Positions 45,131 through 55,450 are shown, counted from the stretch's first letter. The stretch is 64,000 nt of DNA from Diphasiastrum complanatum (GCA_029204225.1 CM055095.1:68979039-69043038), one strand, 5' to 3'. Translations and numbers: made by a program. The notes: generated by a model not told the origin, from the letters alone.

Positions 45131-46230
45131 TACAGTAGCTTGCTAGTTTTGTATGGACAGCAACAGTACATAATCATTTCATTCAAGTTTGATCAAGTTC
45201 TATTAGTGTTTGCATCTCAAATTGTGTGTAGATGCTGATTTTTTCTACATTGGTGAAATTGATAGTGTATTTCTCTTTCTAACCAAAGATCATTCAAGTA
45301 GATTGGATATTAAGGATCTGAAATCTTTCACATATATGATGGTAAATAGACTGGGATGTGTAATATTCACAGTGAATACTACAGCAACATATCTGGTTAT
45401 CCAAAGATATTTGGGTAAATTGGCATCTAGGAACACCAATGATGAAACGATTTGGTCAAGGACTGTGATTATAAAGATTACTTTATCTTTCAAGCTCTTC
45501 GGATAACAGTTAAGCAATCAGAGACAACAACTAGCAAATAGATTCATCAAACAGAATCACATTGGCTAAAGATTTCTCTTAATCAAACATAGAGAATTAG
45601 TTCTTATCATAGGAAGCAAACAGAACGGAACATCAAACAAGTTCATAATCTAAATACATAGCTCATTCAAAATTGAAAGAAGTTTTGCTTAAGGTTATGC
45701 TTAACAGCTTTGGCTAATTTCCAGCACACATTAGTTAGAATTGTTGCTCACTGGTGATGCCTGAAAATCCGTTGGTGAAATTCAGTAAAACATGAGAAAT
45801 ATGTGTGATGCAAACAGAGCAGTATCACAAACAGTTACAGATCATACATAATGTATTTGCTCAATTGATAAGAAGTATGTTGTAAAAGATGACAGAGGGA
45901 AAGTATGCTCAAGTTTATAGAAACTTGCTCTTCTCTCTCTATTGATACTCAGACCTGTGCAAATGCATAGGTACAATGGCACGAAGTGTCGACCTTATAG
46001 GAACGATCACTGGCCTCAATGTCGTTTACCAACCGTCAACATGTCGGTTGAGATCTGCTATTGCGTCTCTATAGAACGTCGCAAATTCTAACCAAAATGT
46101 CAAAGTGCAAATAGGCCTTTACATGAACTTAGGCACTTTAGCACATTTACATATATAGAAATTAAATTTTTTTACAATATATAATAATAACTTGGATAAT
46201 GTGGGATCATGAGGCTCCACAGGTAAAATG
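45131..46230. other. Unassigned DNA left of Copia 5
   Basis: Short frames at 45210-45506 have no recognised motif. Text around 45880-46130 has the look of untranslated or LTR sequence. Its last five bases AAATG form the left target duplication of Copia 5, and across that site the pre-insertion sequence joins Copia 6 integrase at 52667. Confidence 0.3.
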
Positions 46231-46885
46231 TGTGAAAATTGTCAACATTTCCTAGCTAGTTTGAGGCCTAAATTGGCTAAAATTGTAAATAGTTTTGGTT
46301 CTGGAGTTTCACACGTGTGAACCAGGCCACAATGTTTTTATTTACTGTATTTTTTCAGTATGATGAAGTGTCAAACTTCATACCCTTCAACATGAGACCA
46401 TTTTGATGTATTTTGGTCATATAAGCCATTTTTAGCTATTTTTCCTATATAGGGAATATCTAGGGTCAAGTACCTTCTAGAGAGAGGAGAGAGAGTCATA
46501 TTCCTCATCCATAAATAGTAGGGAAGTCGTGGAGAACAGGTTGGAGAAACCTTTTGTATGTTTCATTGAGATCAATAGATCATTGTCATTGTTTCTTCCT
46601 CCATTGAGAGCATTGTTGTGTGTATTGTCTTCAAGCTATTGTGTATGATCTTAGGTGCTTTCCAAAAGTGATAGGCTGATGTATTATGGACTGTATAATG
46701 CTATTTTGGGCCGCACTTGATGTTTATGGAAGTTTCCATTTGTGATAAATGCTTTTTGATCAAGTTCTTTGCATTCTAGGTAGCATAGAATGTGTTGCCA
46801 ATTCCTAGCTTATGTAGTTTGGAGTGCAAGCATTCAAGCCAATGATCTTGGAGTTTAGATCCACTTAGGATCTGTATTTTTCACA
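46231..46885 (+). repeat. Copia 5 5' LTR
   Basis: 655 bp. It holds the perfect palindrome TTCACACGTGTGAA with a CACGTG G-box core at 46308-46321. Candidate TATA boxes are CCTATATAGG near 46445 and CATAAATAG near 46510. It ends TTTTTCACA directly before the primer site. Confidence 0.95.
46308..46321. promoter_or_regulatory. G-box palindrome in Copia 5 LTR
   Basis: TTCACACGTGTGAA, a 14-bp perfect palindrome around CACGTG, the core bound by plant bZIP and bHLH factors. It lies about 130-200 bp upstream of the candidate TATA boxes, a sensible enhancer position. The same motif is at 52084-52097 in the 3' LTR. Confidence 0.6.
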
Positions 46886-46897
46886 TGGTATCAGAGC
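46886..46897 (+). promoter_or_regulatory. Copia 5 primer-binding site
   Basis: TGGTATCAGAGC, a perfect complement to the initiator-Met tRNA 3' end, directly after the LTR. Confidence 0.96.
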
Positions 46898-48057
46898 TGG
46901 TTGGCTTCTATTTACAGTAAGTATTCCATTTTTGGTGATATTTGGATGTTTGATCAAGTTCTAGCATGATTTTGCATTGCTTTGTTGATCAAATCTTACT
47001 AACCTTTGTTTTGTGAGTTGAACTTGTGGATCAAAAGCATATTTCAGGTCTATTGAAGATCAGAGGCTGAAAAGAAACTATTTTGGATCAGATCATAACA
47101 CCTAATCATTTGTGATTGTGAGGCTTGTGCATATTCAATACTAACAATGTTCTTTTCAATCCTATTGTTGACAATCTCCATTCTTGGATGAACACTCTCC
47201 TTAAGTGGATGAAACTTCTCCTTAAGTGGATGACAAATGCTCTTTTGAGTGAGTTGTAATTCTCCTAAAGGCTGAGCAAAGCTCCCATTTGGATGAAAGA
47301 TCCCCTTTTTTGGGTGAACATATTGTAAGCTCCATTGTGAAGAGCATATTGTAAAGATTGTCATCAATTTTGGCATAAATTTTGGTGTACTTTGTTGAGC
47401 ATGTAAGTAACTCTCCTTATGTAATTTGATTGGAGCATTTGCTGGAAGGTGTTAACCATTATGCAAGTGTGTTTTCAGGTTCTTAACAGGTTGAGGAACA
47501 TTCTCATGTGAAGTGATCTTAGATCTACATCTAAACACCAAGATTTGACAAGATAGTGAAGCTAGTCTTGTGATTCACTAAGTGTGCTCATTCATTCACC
47601 TCTAAATCTTGTATTTATCACTTGCTGGAGTTTATAAACTTTTAGAAGTGTGGTTTACATGTGGTTTTACAGGTTGAATCAATATCTTAGTGTGTTGATC
47701 ATATGTTGATCAAGTTTGTTCATTACTAGGTAATCTTGGCATCCTAGTTTTGGGTATTTTCTAAGAATGCAAGTAACTCTTCACACCATAACTTGATTTG
47801 GTCACTTGCTGGAAAGTTTGAGAGCTTAAGCAAGAGTGTGTTCAGGTTGGTTTGATTTTGTAATCCATTCTTAGTGTGTGCAAAGTGTTGCATGTGTTTC
47901 AATCTTCCTTTCTATGCTTGGAAACCATCTAGGTTCAAGATAGAAGTGTTTTAGGGTCCTAAATCTTCATAGATCTCTTTATCAATCATTTGTTGAGAGA
48001 AAAGTGAGTGCTAAGTGCTTTAGGACAGAACCTAAAAGTTGAAAAAACATTAGAATC
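46898..48057 (+). other. Copia 5 untranslated leader
   Basis: 1160 nt between primer site and gag without a frame on the coding strand. A small tandem repeat (CTCCTTAAGTGGATGAA, twice) lies at about 47200-47232. A leader of this length would normally contain packaging and dimerisation signals, but I cannot identify them by eye. Confidence 0.7.
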
Positions 48058-51000
48058 ATGGCTTCCAATGGTGGGATCATGCTAGAGTCTAGTGAAAGGT
48101 TGAGTTCATCAAACTACTCTACTTGGAAAGTGAGGATGGAGTCCTTACTTGAGTTGAATGAACTCATGGACATAGTTGCAGAAATTGAAGAGAGACCTCT
48201 CACACTTCAAGAGCAACAAAGGTTTGATAAGAAGGCCAAAAGGGCTCTTCATATCATTAAAATGAATGTTACAAATGAACTTCTCAAGGAAGTTGGAAAG
48301 TGTCAAAGTGCAAGTGAGGCATGGAATGCCTTAAAGAAGCTCTTTGAATCAAAGTCCACATCTAGGGTATTGACCCTAAGGAGACAAATATTTTCTAGTA
48401 GGCAAAGAGAGGGTGAAAGTGCTCATGCATTTATCTTGAGAGTTAAGTCCCTAAGTGATGATTTAGCATGCATTGATGAGAACATAAAAGATGGTGAAAT
48501 AGTCCAAGTTATGTTGAATGGTTTGCTAAATGAACATGCTAACCTTGTGCAAAGTTTTGCCATTCAAAGAGTCTTGCCAAGTGTGGTTGACTTGCAAGAA
48601 ATCTTATTGGCTGAAGAACATAGGTTGCAATCAAAGCTTGATGGTGCATCCTTGCAAGGTGGAGGTGAAGAGGCTTTCTTCACAAAAGGCAAATTCAAGG
48701 GAAAAGGTAAAGGCAAAGGGAAATGGTCCAAAGGTGGTAACTTTGATCATGATGATCACTCTTCCTCTTCCTCTTCTACTAAGAACAATAAGTCAAAGTT
48801 CAAGTGCTTTTATTGTGGGATAAAAGGTCATTTTGCAAATGAATGTTATAAGAAGAAAAGAGAGCAAGGAGAGAGGCAAGGAAATCTTACAATAGATGAG
48901 GAAGAACATAACACATGTGAATCACTTGTTATGACTTCAAGTTTGTTAGCCAACATAGATGATAATGATCCTTGGTGGATTGATAGTGGAGCCTCATCTC
49001 ACATGACAAGACATAAGGAATACTTTACATCCTTATTGTCTTATGAGGGAGAAGGTAACATCATCTACACTGCAAATGATGGTCAATGTGACATCAAAGG
49101 CATAGGCACTATTCCTATTTCCCTTTCAACAAATAGGAAAGCAAATCTTGAAAATGTTTTGTACATTCCTTCAATCACTAAGAATTTGCTTAGTGTAAGT
49201 CAAATGATTGACAAAGGACTTGATGTGGAGTTCATTGGAGATGCATGTTTGATAAGTAAATGTGGATCCTTGATTGCTCAAGGTAGGAGGCATGGTAAAC
49301 TTTTCAAGCTTGATGCATGTGTGATCTCTAATCATGAAGGATGTATGGCTAGGGAGCAATTGACAAACCAAGAAGTTTGGCACAAGAGGTTGGGCCATCC
49401 CAACTTCAAATCTTTGGAGGTAATGGCAAAGAAAGAGCTTGTTCTTGGTCTCCCTAAAAGTCTTGTTGCAAACAATAGTGTTTGTGAACATTGTGCCTTG
49501 TCCAAATCTCATAGACTTGCTTATTCTAGATCTACTTCTAGATCTAAAGAAGCTTTTCAACTTGTGCATTCTGATATTCATTCTTCTAGTACAACTATCA
49601 ATGGTGGGGCAAAGATGTATGCAACTTTCATTGATGACTTTAGTAGGTATACTTGGATCTATCTTCTTAAAAGTAAGGATGAAGTGTTTGCTGCATTTGT
49701 CAAGTTCAAGAATGAAATGGAAAACCAATTCAATACAAAGATCAAATGCTTAAGATCTGATAATGGAGGGGAATACACCTCAAATAGGTTCAAAGACTTT
49801 TGTATAGCACATGGGATTAAGAGGGAGATGTCTAGTCCTAGGACTCCACAACAGAATGGAGTGGCCGAGAGGAAGAATAGAACCCTTTGTGAATGTGCCA
49901 AGGCAATGAGACTACATGCTAATCTTGCTAAGTCTTTTTGGGGGGAAGCTTTAGCATGTGCTAACTATCTATGTAATAGATGGACAAGTGCTTCCTTGGA
50001 TGGTAAAACTCCTCATGAGGTTCTTTATGGTAGAAGGCCGAGTGTCAAGCATTGTAGGATCTTTGGATGTACATGTTTTGTCAATATCACACTTGATGAT
50101 AGAACTAAAGAAGATCCTTCATCAAAGAAGGGTGTGTTTGTTGGCTATAGTGAAGTAAGCAAGGCTTACAAAGTGTACATTCCTTCTACAAAGAAAGTTG
50201 TCATAAGTAGGGATGTCATCTTTCATGAAGAGAATGTTTCCAATGTTGTTGATGTTGATGTTGATGTGCCTACTAATCATCATGATGTGCAAGATGTCTT
50301 GGATGAAGATGGAGATGCCACTCCAAAGCAAACTTCAAGGAAGACTCAAAGGCAAAGGGCTAAGCCATCAAGGCTAACCTATGATGAAAAAGGAAAGCAA
50401 GTGGTGGACAACTCTAACTTTGCTTTTCTTACCTCTTTTGATGAACCAACTTGTGTAGGTGAAGCAATTCAAAAGAAGGAATGGATCCAAGCCATGGATC
50501 ATGAGCATCAAGCACTCATCAAAAGCAACACATGGAGGTTGGTAAAGCTTCCAAAGGACAAGAAGGCAATTGGTTGTAAGTGGATCTTCAAGATCAAGAC
50601 AAATCAAGATGGATCAATCAACAAGTACAAGGCAAGGTTGGTGGCAAAGGGGTATGCTCAAGAATATGGTATTGACTATGATGAGACCTTTGCACCCGTG
50701 GCAAAGATGGTAACTATTCGAATCCTAATCTCTCTTGCAACTCTTTATGATTGGGATATGTGGCAAATGGATGTTACTAATGCCTTCTTGAATGGTGATC
50801 TTGAAGAAGATATTTACATGGAGCAACCCGAGGGCTATGTTTCACATGATGAGCCTAATCATGTGTGCTATCTCCAAAAGAGTTTGTATGGGCTAAAGCA
50901 AGCACCAAGGAGTTGGTATGCTAAGCTCAATTCCTTCTTACTTTCTCAAAACTTTGTTATGAGTGAGTATGATCATTCTCTCTACTTTAGATTGAATGAA

Positions 51001-52011
51001 AATGATATCACTTTACTTTTGATCTATGTTGATGACATTATCTTAAGTGGTGGTAACAATCTAGATATAGATGAAATCAAGATGGCACTCAAAAGAGAGT
51101 TTGAAATTCAAGATCTTGGTAAACTTCATTATATCTTAGGAATAGAGATTATTAGAACTTCTAAATCTACATTCATATGTCAAGAAAAGTATGTTAACTC
51201 TATTCTAAAAAGGTTTCATATGGAAGATTGTAAAGTTGTTTCTACTCCTATGGAATCAAATGTAAAGCTAACTACAAGAAGTAATGAAAGATCCTTCAAG
51301 GACATTACTCTCTATAGAAAGCTAATAGGATCTCTTATATGGTTAACCATCACAAGACCTGATCTAAGCTTTGTGGTTGGTAAACTAAGTCAATTTATGC
51401 AAGATCCTAGTGAGGCTCATTGGAAGCTAGGAAAGAGAGTACTTAGATACATCTCGGGATCTAGAGATTTTGGCATCTTGTATGGAGGTACTACACCTAA
51501 CCTTTGTGGATTTTCAGATTCAGATTTTGCAGGTGATCAAATGGATAGAAAGTCAACAAGTGCCTTTGCAATCTATCTTGGAGATGGAGTGGTCTCATGG
51601 CTATCAAAGAAGCAACCAACTATCTCTCTATCTTCCACCGAAGCCGAGTACAAGGCATTAACAACATGCACCAAGGAGATTCTTTGGATCAAGAGGATGT
51701 CATTGGATCTTCACTTGCTGGAACCAGAGAAGACTCCAATCATACTTTGTGATAACCTTTCAGCCCAAAGCTTGGCAAGCAATCCTGTTTTTCATGCAAG
51801 GAGCAAGCACATTGAGATTGCTCACCATTTTGTGAGAGATCAAGTCATTGCCAAAGAGGTGGAGCTTCAACATGTCTCTTCAAAGGAGTGTGTGGCTGAT
51901 ATCTTCACCAAACCATTGGGAAAGGACCTATATTTAATGCATAGATCTAATCTTGGAATGTGCTCAAAGACTGTGTTGAAACTAGCATCCAATGTTGAAG
52001 AGGGAGTGTGA
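48058..52011 (+). CDS. Copia 5 Gag-Pol polyprotein, 1317 aa
   Basis: Single frame in copia order; ATG in strong context (A at -3, G at +4). Gag spans about residues 1-245 with the zinc knuckle CFYCGIKGHFANEC at 250-263. The aspartic protease motif WWIDSGASSHMT has its Asp at 309. The integrase zinc region is VWHKRLGHPNF with CEHCALSK. The integrase core has Asp506, Asp568 (RSDNGGEY) and Glu604 (NGVAERKNRT), giving exact DD35E spacing. RT runs from CKWIFKIK through YGLKQAPRSWY to YVDDIILSG (Asp992, Asp993). RNase H has DSDFAGD near 1154, SSTEAEYKAL and CDNLSAQSLA. Length is normal for the family. Gag and Pol share one frame, so their ratio must be set other than by frameshifting. The TGA stop lies inside the 3' LTR. 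Confidence 0.97.
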   Translation: MASNGGIMLESSERLSSSNYSTWKVRMESLLELNELMDIVAEIEERPLTLQEQQRFDKKAKRALHIIKMNVTNELLKEVGKCQSASEAWNALKKLFESKSTSRVLTLRRQIFSSRQREGESAHAFILRVKSLSDDLACIDENIKDGEIVQVMLNGLLNEHANLVQSFAIQRVLPSVVDLQEILLAEEHRLQSKLDGASLQGGGEEAFFTKGKFKGKGKGKGKWSKGGNFDHDDHSSSSSSTKNNKSKFKCFYCGIKGHFANECYKKKREQGERQGNLTIDEEEHNTCESLVMTSSLLANIDDNDPWWIDSGASSHMTRHKEYFTSLLSYEGEGNIIYTANDGQCDIKGIGTIPISLSTNRKANLENVLYIPSITKNLLSVSQMIDKGLDVEFIGDACLISKCGSLIAQGRRHGKLFKLDACVISNHEGCMAREQLTNQEVWHKRLGHPNFKSLEVMAKKELVLGLPKSLVANNSVCEHCALSKSHRLAYSRSTSRSKEAFQLVHSDIHSSSTTINGGAKMYATFIDDFSRYTWIYLLKSKDEVFAAFVKFKNEMENQFNTKIKCLRSDNGGEYTSNRFKDFCIAHGIKREMSSPRTPQQNGVAERKNRTLCECAKAMRLHANLAKSFWGEALACANYLCNRWTSASLDGKTPHEVLYGRRPSVKHCRIFGCTCFVNITLDDRTKEDPSSKKGVFVGYSEVSKAYKVYIPSTKKVVISRDVIFHEENVSNVVDVDVDVPTNHHDVQDVLDEDGDATPKQTSRKTQRQRAKPSRLTYDEKGKQVVDNSNFAFLTSFDEPTCVGEAIQKKEWIQAMDHEHQALIKSNTWRLVKLPKDKKAIGCKWIFKIKTNQDGSINKYKARLVAKGYAQEYGIDYDETFAPVAKMVTIRILISLATLYDWDMWQMDVTNAFLNGDLEEDIYMEQPEGYVSHDEPNHVCYLQKSLYGLKQAPRSWYAKLNSFLLSQNFVMSEYDHSLYFRLNENDITLLLIYVDDIILSGGNNLDIDEIKMALKREFEIQDLGKLHYILGIEIIRTSKSTFICQEKYVNSILKRFHMEDCKVVSTPMESNVKLTTRSNERSFKDITLYRKLIGSLIWLTITRPDLSFVVGKLSQFMQDPSEAHWKLGKRVLRYISGSRDFGILYGGTTPNLCGFSDSDFAGDQMDRKSTSAFAIYLGDGVVSWLSKKQPTISLSSTEAEYKALTTCTKEILWIKRMSLDLHLLEPEKTPIILCDNLSAQSLASNPVFHARSKHIEIAHHFVRDQVIAKEVELQHVSSKECVADIFTKPLGKDLYLMHRSNLGMCSKTVLKLASNVEEGV
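51995..52006 (+). promoter_or_regulatory. Copia 5 polypurine tract
   Basis: GAAGAGGGAG directly before the 3' LTR. It also encodes the last Glu-Glu-Gly codons of the polyprotein. Confidence 0.88.
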
Positions 52012-52661
52012 AAATTGTCAACATTTCCTAGCTAGTTTGAGGCCTAAATTGGCTAAAATTGTAAATAGTTTTGGTTCTGGAGTTTCACACGTGTGAACCA
52101 GGCCACAATGTTTTTATTTACTGTATTTTTTCAGTATGATGAAGTGTCAAACTTCATACCCTTCAAAATGAGACCATTTTGATGTATTTTGGTCATATAA
52201 GCCATTTTTAGCTATTTTTCCTATATAGGGAATATCTAGGGTCAAGTACCTTCTAGAGAGAGGAGAGAGAGTCATCTTCCTCATCCATAAATAGTAGGGA
52301 AGTCGTGGAGAACAGGTTGGAGAAACCTTTTGTATGCTTCATTGAGATCAATAGATCATTGTCATTGTTTCTTCCTCCATTGAGAGCATTGTTGTGTGTA
52401 TTGTCTTCAAGCTATTGTGTATGATCTTAGGTGCTTTCCAAAAGTGATAGGCTGATGTATTATGGACTGTATAATGCTATTTTGGGCCGCACTTGATGTT
52501 TATGGAAGTTTCCATTTGTGATAAATGCTTTTTGATCAAGTTCTTTGCATTCTAGGTAGCATAGAATGTGTTGCCAATTCCTAGCTTATGTAGTTTGGAG
52601 TGCAAGCATTCAAGCCAATGATCTTGGAGTTTAGATCCACTTAGGATCTGTATTTTTCACA
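52007..52661 (+). repeat. Copia 5 3' LTR
   Basis: 655 bp, same length as the 5' LTR with three substitutions. The first five bases hold the end of the polyprotein frame including the TGA at 52009-52011. Confidence 0.96.
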
Positions 52662-52666
52662 AAATG

Positions 52667-53646
52667 GTTGGAGATGTATTCTCCTCCTCTATCAGTCCTA
52701 ATCTGCTTGACTTTCCTTTCGGTCCACTTCTCAGCCTAGTTCACATATTCTGTAAACTTGTCAAGAGCTTCAGATTTGTTGTGGATGAAATAAACAACAA
52801 ACTTACTATAATCATCGATAAAGGTGATGTGGTATCTTGATCCTCCGATAGATAATACATCAAAGAGTCTGCAGATGTCTGAGTGTATCAGTTCTAGAAG
52901 TTTCATCACTCTGAAGGAATCCTTCATGAAGGGTGTACGTGACATCTTCCCTTTGTTGCATGCATTACAGGGTGTTAGGTTTGCATCTTTGATGTCCACT
53001 CCCGTGAATGCGTTATACTAGATTGCTTTCTATAGCGCCAGTGGGTTCATGTGACATAGTCTCCTATGCCATAGAACGTCTATAGACTCATAGACTTGAT
53101 GAGCATGTTCTGTTGATAGACATACCTTCAAGTGATACAAGTTTCCTCTTCGTCTGTCTTGCATGATGAGTGTACTGGAGTTGGCATCAATCACATTGTA
53201 TATTTGATCTGTGAATGTCACACGCATGTTTGCTTCTATTATTCTAGCAACTAATAGTAGATCTTTCTGCAGTGTCAACACATATAGGAAGTCATCCAAT
53301 CTTCTATCTCTACCATTGGTGATGAGCCAAAGTGCACCAGGCCGCTCACCTCGTGTCACAATCCATCTCCTAGAACAATGTATCTAGAGGAGGCGATTTG
53401 TTGAAAGTCAATGATCATCTGCCTTGTCATCACAAAGTGCGACATGGCTCCTGAGTCAAGAACTATGTCTTGAACATTTGATGTGGATGTTGCACATATA
53501 TCAGTGCACAGATAAGCAATAGCACTTTTTTTAGCTTGGTCTTCACCCATCTTTGAGGAATTGGACTCCTCCACATATGATGTGCTTGAAAGAAGATTGT
53601 CATAGTGTATGCACTCAATCTTTGGATTCAGCCAGTATTTGTCCAT
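52667..53646 (-). pseudogene. Copia 6 protease and integrase
   Basis: 53646-53356 contains the protease motif IVLDSGAMSHFV. 53359-53030 holds the GAG-pre-integrase region (VLWHRRLCHMNPLAL, with His-to-Cys in RLGH's Gly position). 52999-52736 has CNACNKGKMSRTPF, the first core Asp (LIHSDICRLF), and FIDDYSKFVVYF. After a TAG the frame goes on to IRTDRGGEYISNHF, ending at the Copia 5 target site. Several frame breaks occur. Confidence 0.83.
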
Positions 53647-54495
53647 TGTGTGGCCATCACGTCTGCATCTGTCGCATGTCTTCTTGTGGCCGTCACGTCT
53701 GCATATGTCGCATGACTTCTTGTCATTGCCTTGCTCCCTATTCCTCCCTTTCGATTTGATTTCTTGAGTTCTCTGCTTTTGCTGGTTTTGAGCTGATCTC
53801 CTTGTCGACTCCTCTTAGGTTGAGCCTTCTTTTTTGACTGGTCTCTGTTGTTGTAAAGAGCTTGATCAGAATCGTTTTTGTCCTCGTAGTGCTCTCTAGA
53901 TTCAACTTCTTCCTTGATGTTGATGACTGCCTTGTCGAAGGTCATTGTAGGATCTTTAGCCAACAATGTTCGGGTTGTCTGGAACGATCGTGGTAAGGAG
54001 CACAGTAGGTAACTGAGCTGCTTCTCTTATGATACTGTGTGTTCTACTCCAGCATTGTGTGGTGATAGGAATAGGTTTTTCATCTTTCTAATGAAGCTCA
54101 TGAGATCTTTGCCATCCCAACTTTGATAGGTAAGCTGACCTTCTAGATGCATTATCTAATTTCATGACTTGGTCTAAAATCTGCTGATGAGTGTATCCCA
54201 CATCTCTCTAGCATTAGAGATTGATGCGAGGTCAAGGGTAATGTTATGTTTGATGGAATAAGAGATGATTGCTACTGCTTTGTCATTCTTCTCTTTCCAT
54301 TCTCAAAGTTCTTTGCCTATGTTGGCCGGCATCTCTTCGGTGCCATCTACCTAGGGCCATAATGCTTCTCCTTTTAGGATTAGCGATATCTTCACTTCCA
54401 AGCAAGAAAGTTTGATCTATTTGCTTCAAGTATTGTGCATATTTTTTATTGGATGCTATGTATGGAGGCCATAGTCTCAGTGATTGAGCCCTGAA
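53620..54495 (-). pseudogene. Copia 6 gag with duplicated zinc knuckle
   Basis: Gag is readable in pieces from about 54490 (LGSEDIANPKRRS, then AISNARDVGYTHQQILDQVMKLDN-like text) with several stops. Near its end a 36-bp tandem duplication (53650-53685 and 53686-53721) doubles the zinc knuckle: CDICRRDGHKKTC is followed by CDRCRRDGHTMDKY. The first copy has CX2CX4HX3C spacing and the second lacks the last Cys. Whether either binds zinc is unclear. Confidence 0.72.
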
Positions 54496-54507
54496 GCTCT
54501 AACACCA
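54496..54507 (-). promoter_or_regulatory. Copia 6 primer-binding site, variant
   Basis: The minus strand reads TGGTGTTAGAGC, which differs from TGGTATCAGAGC at three internal positions and keeps the TGGT and AGAGC ends. It lies between gag and the presumed LTR. Confidence 0.6.
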
Positions 54508-54920
54508 CTATTGGAAAACCGTAGGCTAAACAATCGGCTCTTGCTCTGAGCGAATCTGAGTGTTCTTGATTAGGCGACATTTCTGGATGGAGCACAAATG
54601 GAGCCGATCTGCCTGATAAGGCTACTGCCTCATGCTATGATCAATCATCCTCCAAACTGCAGATAGCTTTTGCAAATCTGACAACGAGTTTATGAAACAA
54701 TGGAAAATGTCTAATGACAGCGAAAACATATCTACTGAAAAATTGAACAATCATCACAACATTCACAATTTGCACATTGAGGAGAGAAGATGTAACTCGT
54801 CCACATTATCAAAAATTGAATGTACATTAGTTCTTTCTTGAGCGCTGTCTGTTCACTTTTGATGAGGATGAGAAAATGGTGGTAATTGTCTTTTGATGTC
54901 TTATTGTTTGCTAAACAAAA
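54508..54920 (-). repeat. Probable Copia 6 5' LTR
   Basis: Begins TATTGGAAAACCG on the plus strand next to the primer site (TG expected, TA found) and shows no frame. Its right end near 54920 is inferred from the start of a plus-strand integrase fragment. No partner LTR is visible. Confidence 0.45.
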
Positions 54921-54923
54921 TAG

Positions 54924-55230
54924 GTTTGTGTGGCACGTGGGATCAAGAGAGAGTCTTCAAATTCAAAGGATCTAGATGGAGTGGAAGAGAGGAAGAGAAC
55001 TCTTTGTAAAAGAGTTTAATTTATGAGGGTGAATGCAAACATTTCTAAATTTTTTTGGGGTGAAACTTTGATGTGTGCTAACTTTGTTTGCAATAGGTGG
55101 TCAAATGAAAATTTGGACAGTAAGAGTTTATTTGAGATCCTTTTTGGTGAGAAGCCAAGCGTGGAGCATATCAACATCTTTGGTAGTGCTTGCTATGTTC
55201 AACTCATCTTGGATTCTTGAAGGAGATCTT
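54924..55230 (+). pseudogene. Copia integrase fragment (Copia 5 group)
   Basis: Encodes GIKRESSNSKDLDGVEERKR, where the catalytic Glu motif is VEERKRTLC. After a stop it continues open at 55023 with ISKFFWGETLMCANFVCNRW and GEKPSVEHINIFGSACYV. It aligns with residues 590-700 of the Copia 5 polyprotein. It is an isolated scrap without other domains. Confidence 0.78.
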
Positions 55231-55289
55231 TGTTAGCTACAATGAAGGAAAGCTTATACAGTTAAAACACCAAATTCATCGCCAGCTGA

Positions 55290-55450
55290 ATGCCACTCTA
55301 AAGATCACTATGTATAGTCATAGGTTTTTCTTCATGTCCATCTCATCCAAGATTTGTCTCAACCAAATGGCTTCCTGTGTTGTGCTACACATTGTCTTGT
55401 ATTCTGATTTGATCAGAGGAATTCCAAAATAAAAGATGACCCTTTGTAAA
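55290..55450 (-). pseudogene. Copia RNase H scrap, opposite strand
   Basis: The minus strand reads IKSEYKTMCSTTQEAIWLRQ followed by ILDEMDMKKNL, which is the SEAEY...EA.WLR..L.E signature of copia RNase H. It lies tail to tail with the integrase scrap on the other strand, close to the pattern in Copia 3 (QILEEIDIRRKNPTTLH). Confidence 0.7.

Larger units (their letters stand above)
46231..52661 (+). mobile_element. Copia 5: intact, recently inserted Ty1/copia element
   Basis: 6431 bp, flanked by a perfect AAATG duplication (46226-46230, 52662-52666). Two 655-bp LTRs (TGTGAAAATT...TTTTTCACA) differ at three positions only (46391/52167, 46500/52276, 46561/52337). It has a canonical primer site, a 1.16-kb leader, one uninterrupted Gag-Pol frame, and a polypurine tract. 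All recognised catalytic residues are present. Low LTR divergence shows that it moved recently compared with every other complete element here, and it may still be mobile. Confidence 0.97.
52667..54920 (-). mobile_element. Copia 6: 5' half of a minus-strand copia element
   Basis: Gag, zinc knuckles, protease and integrase up to the second Asp (TDRGGEYIS) on the minus strand. The primer site variant GGTGTTAGAGC lies at 54496-54507, and a probable 5' LTR begins at about 54508. RT and RNase H are missing: left of the Copia 5 insertion the frame does not continue as integrase. Older than Copia 5, which inserted into it. Confidence 0.82.

Noticed and set aside
49171-49901. Antisense frames of 80-185 codons within Copia 5
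   Set aside because: They are shadows of the intact sense polyprotein, with no motif or start context of their own.
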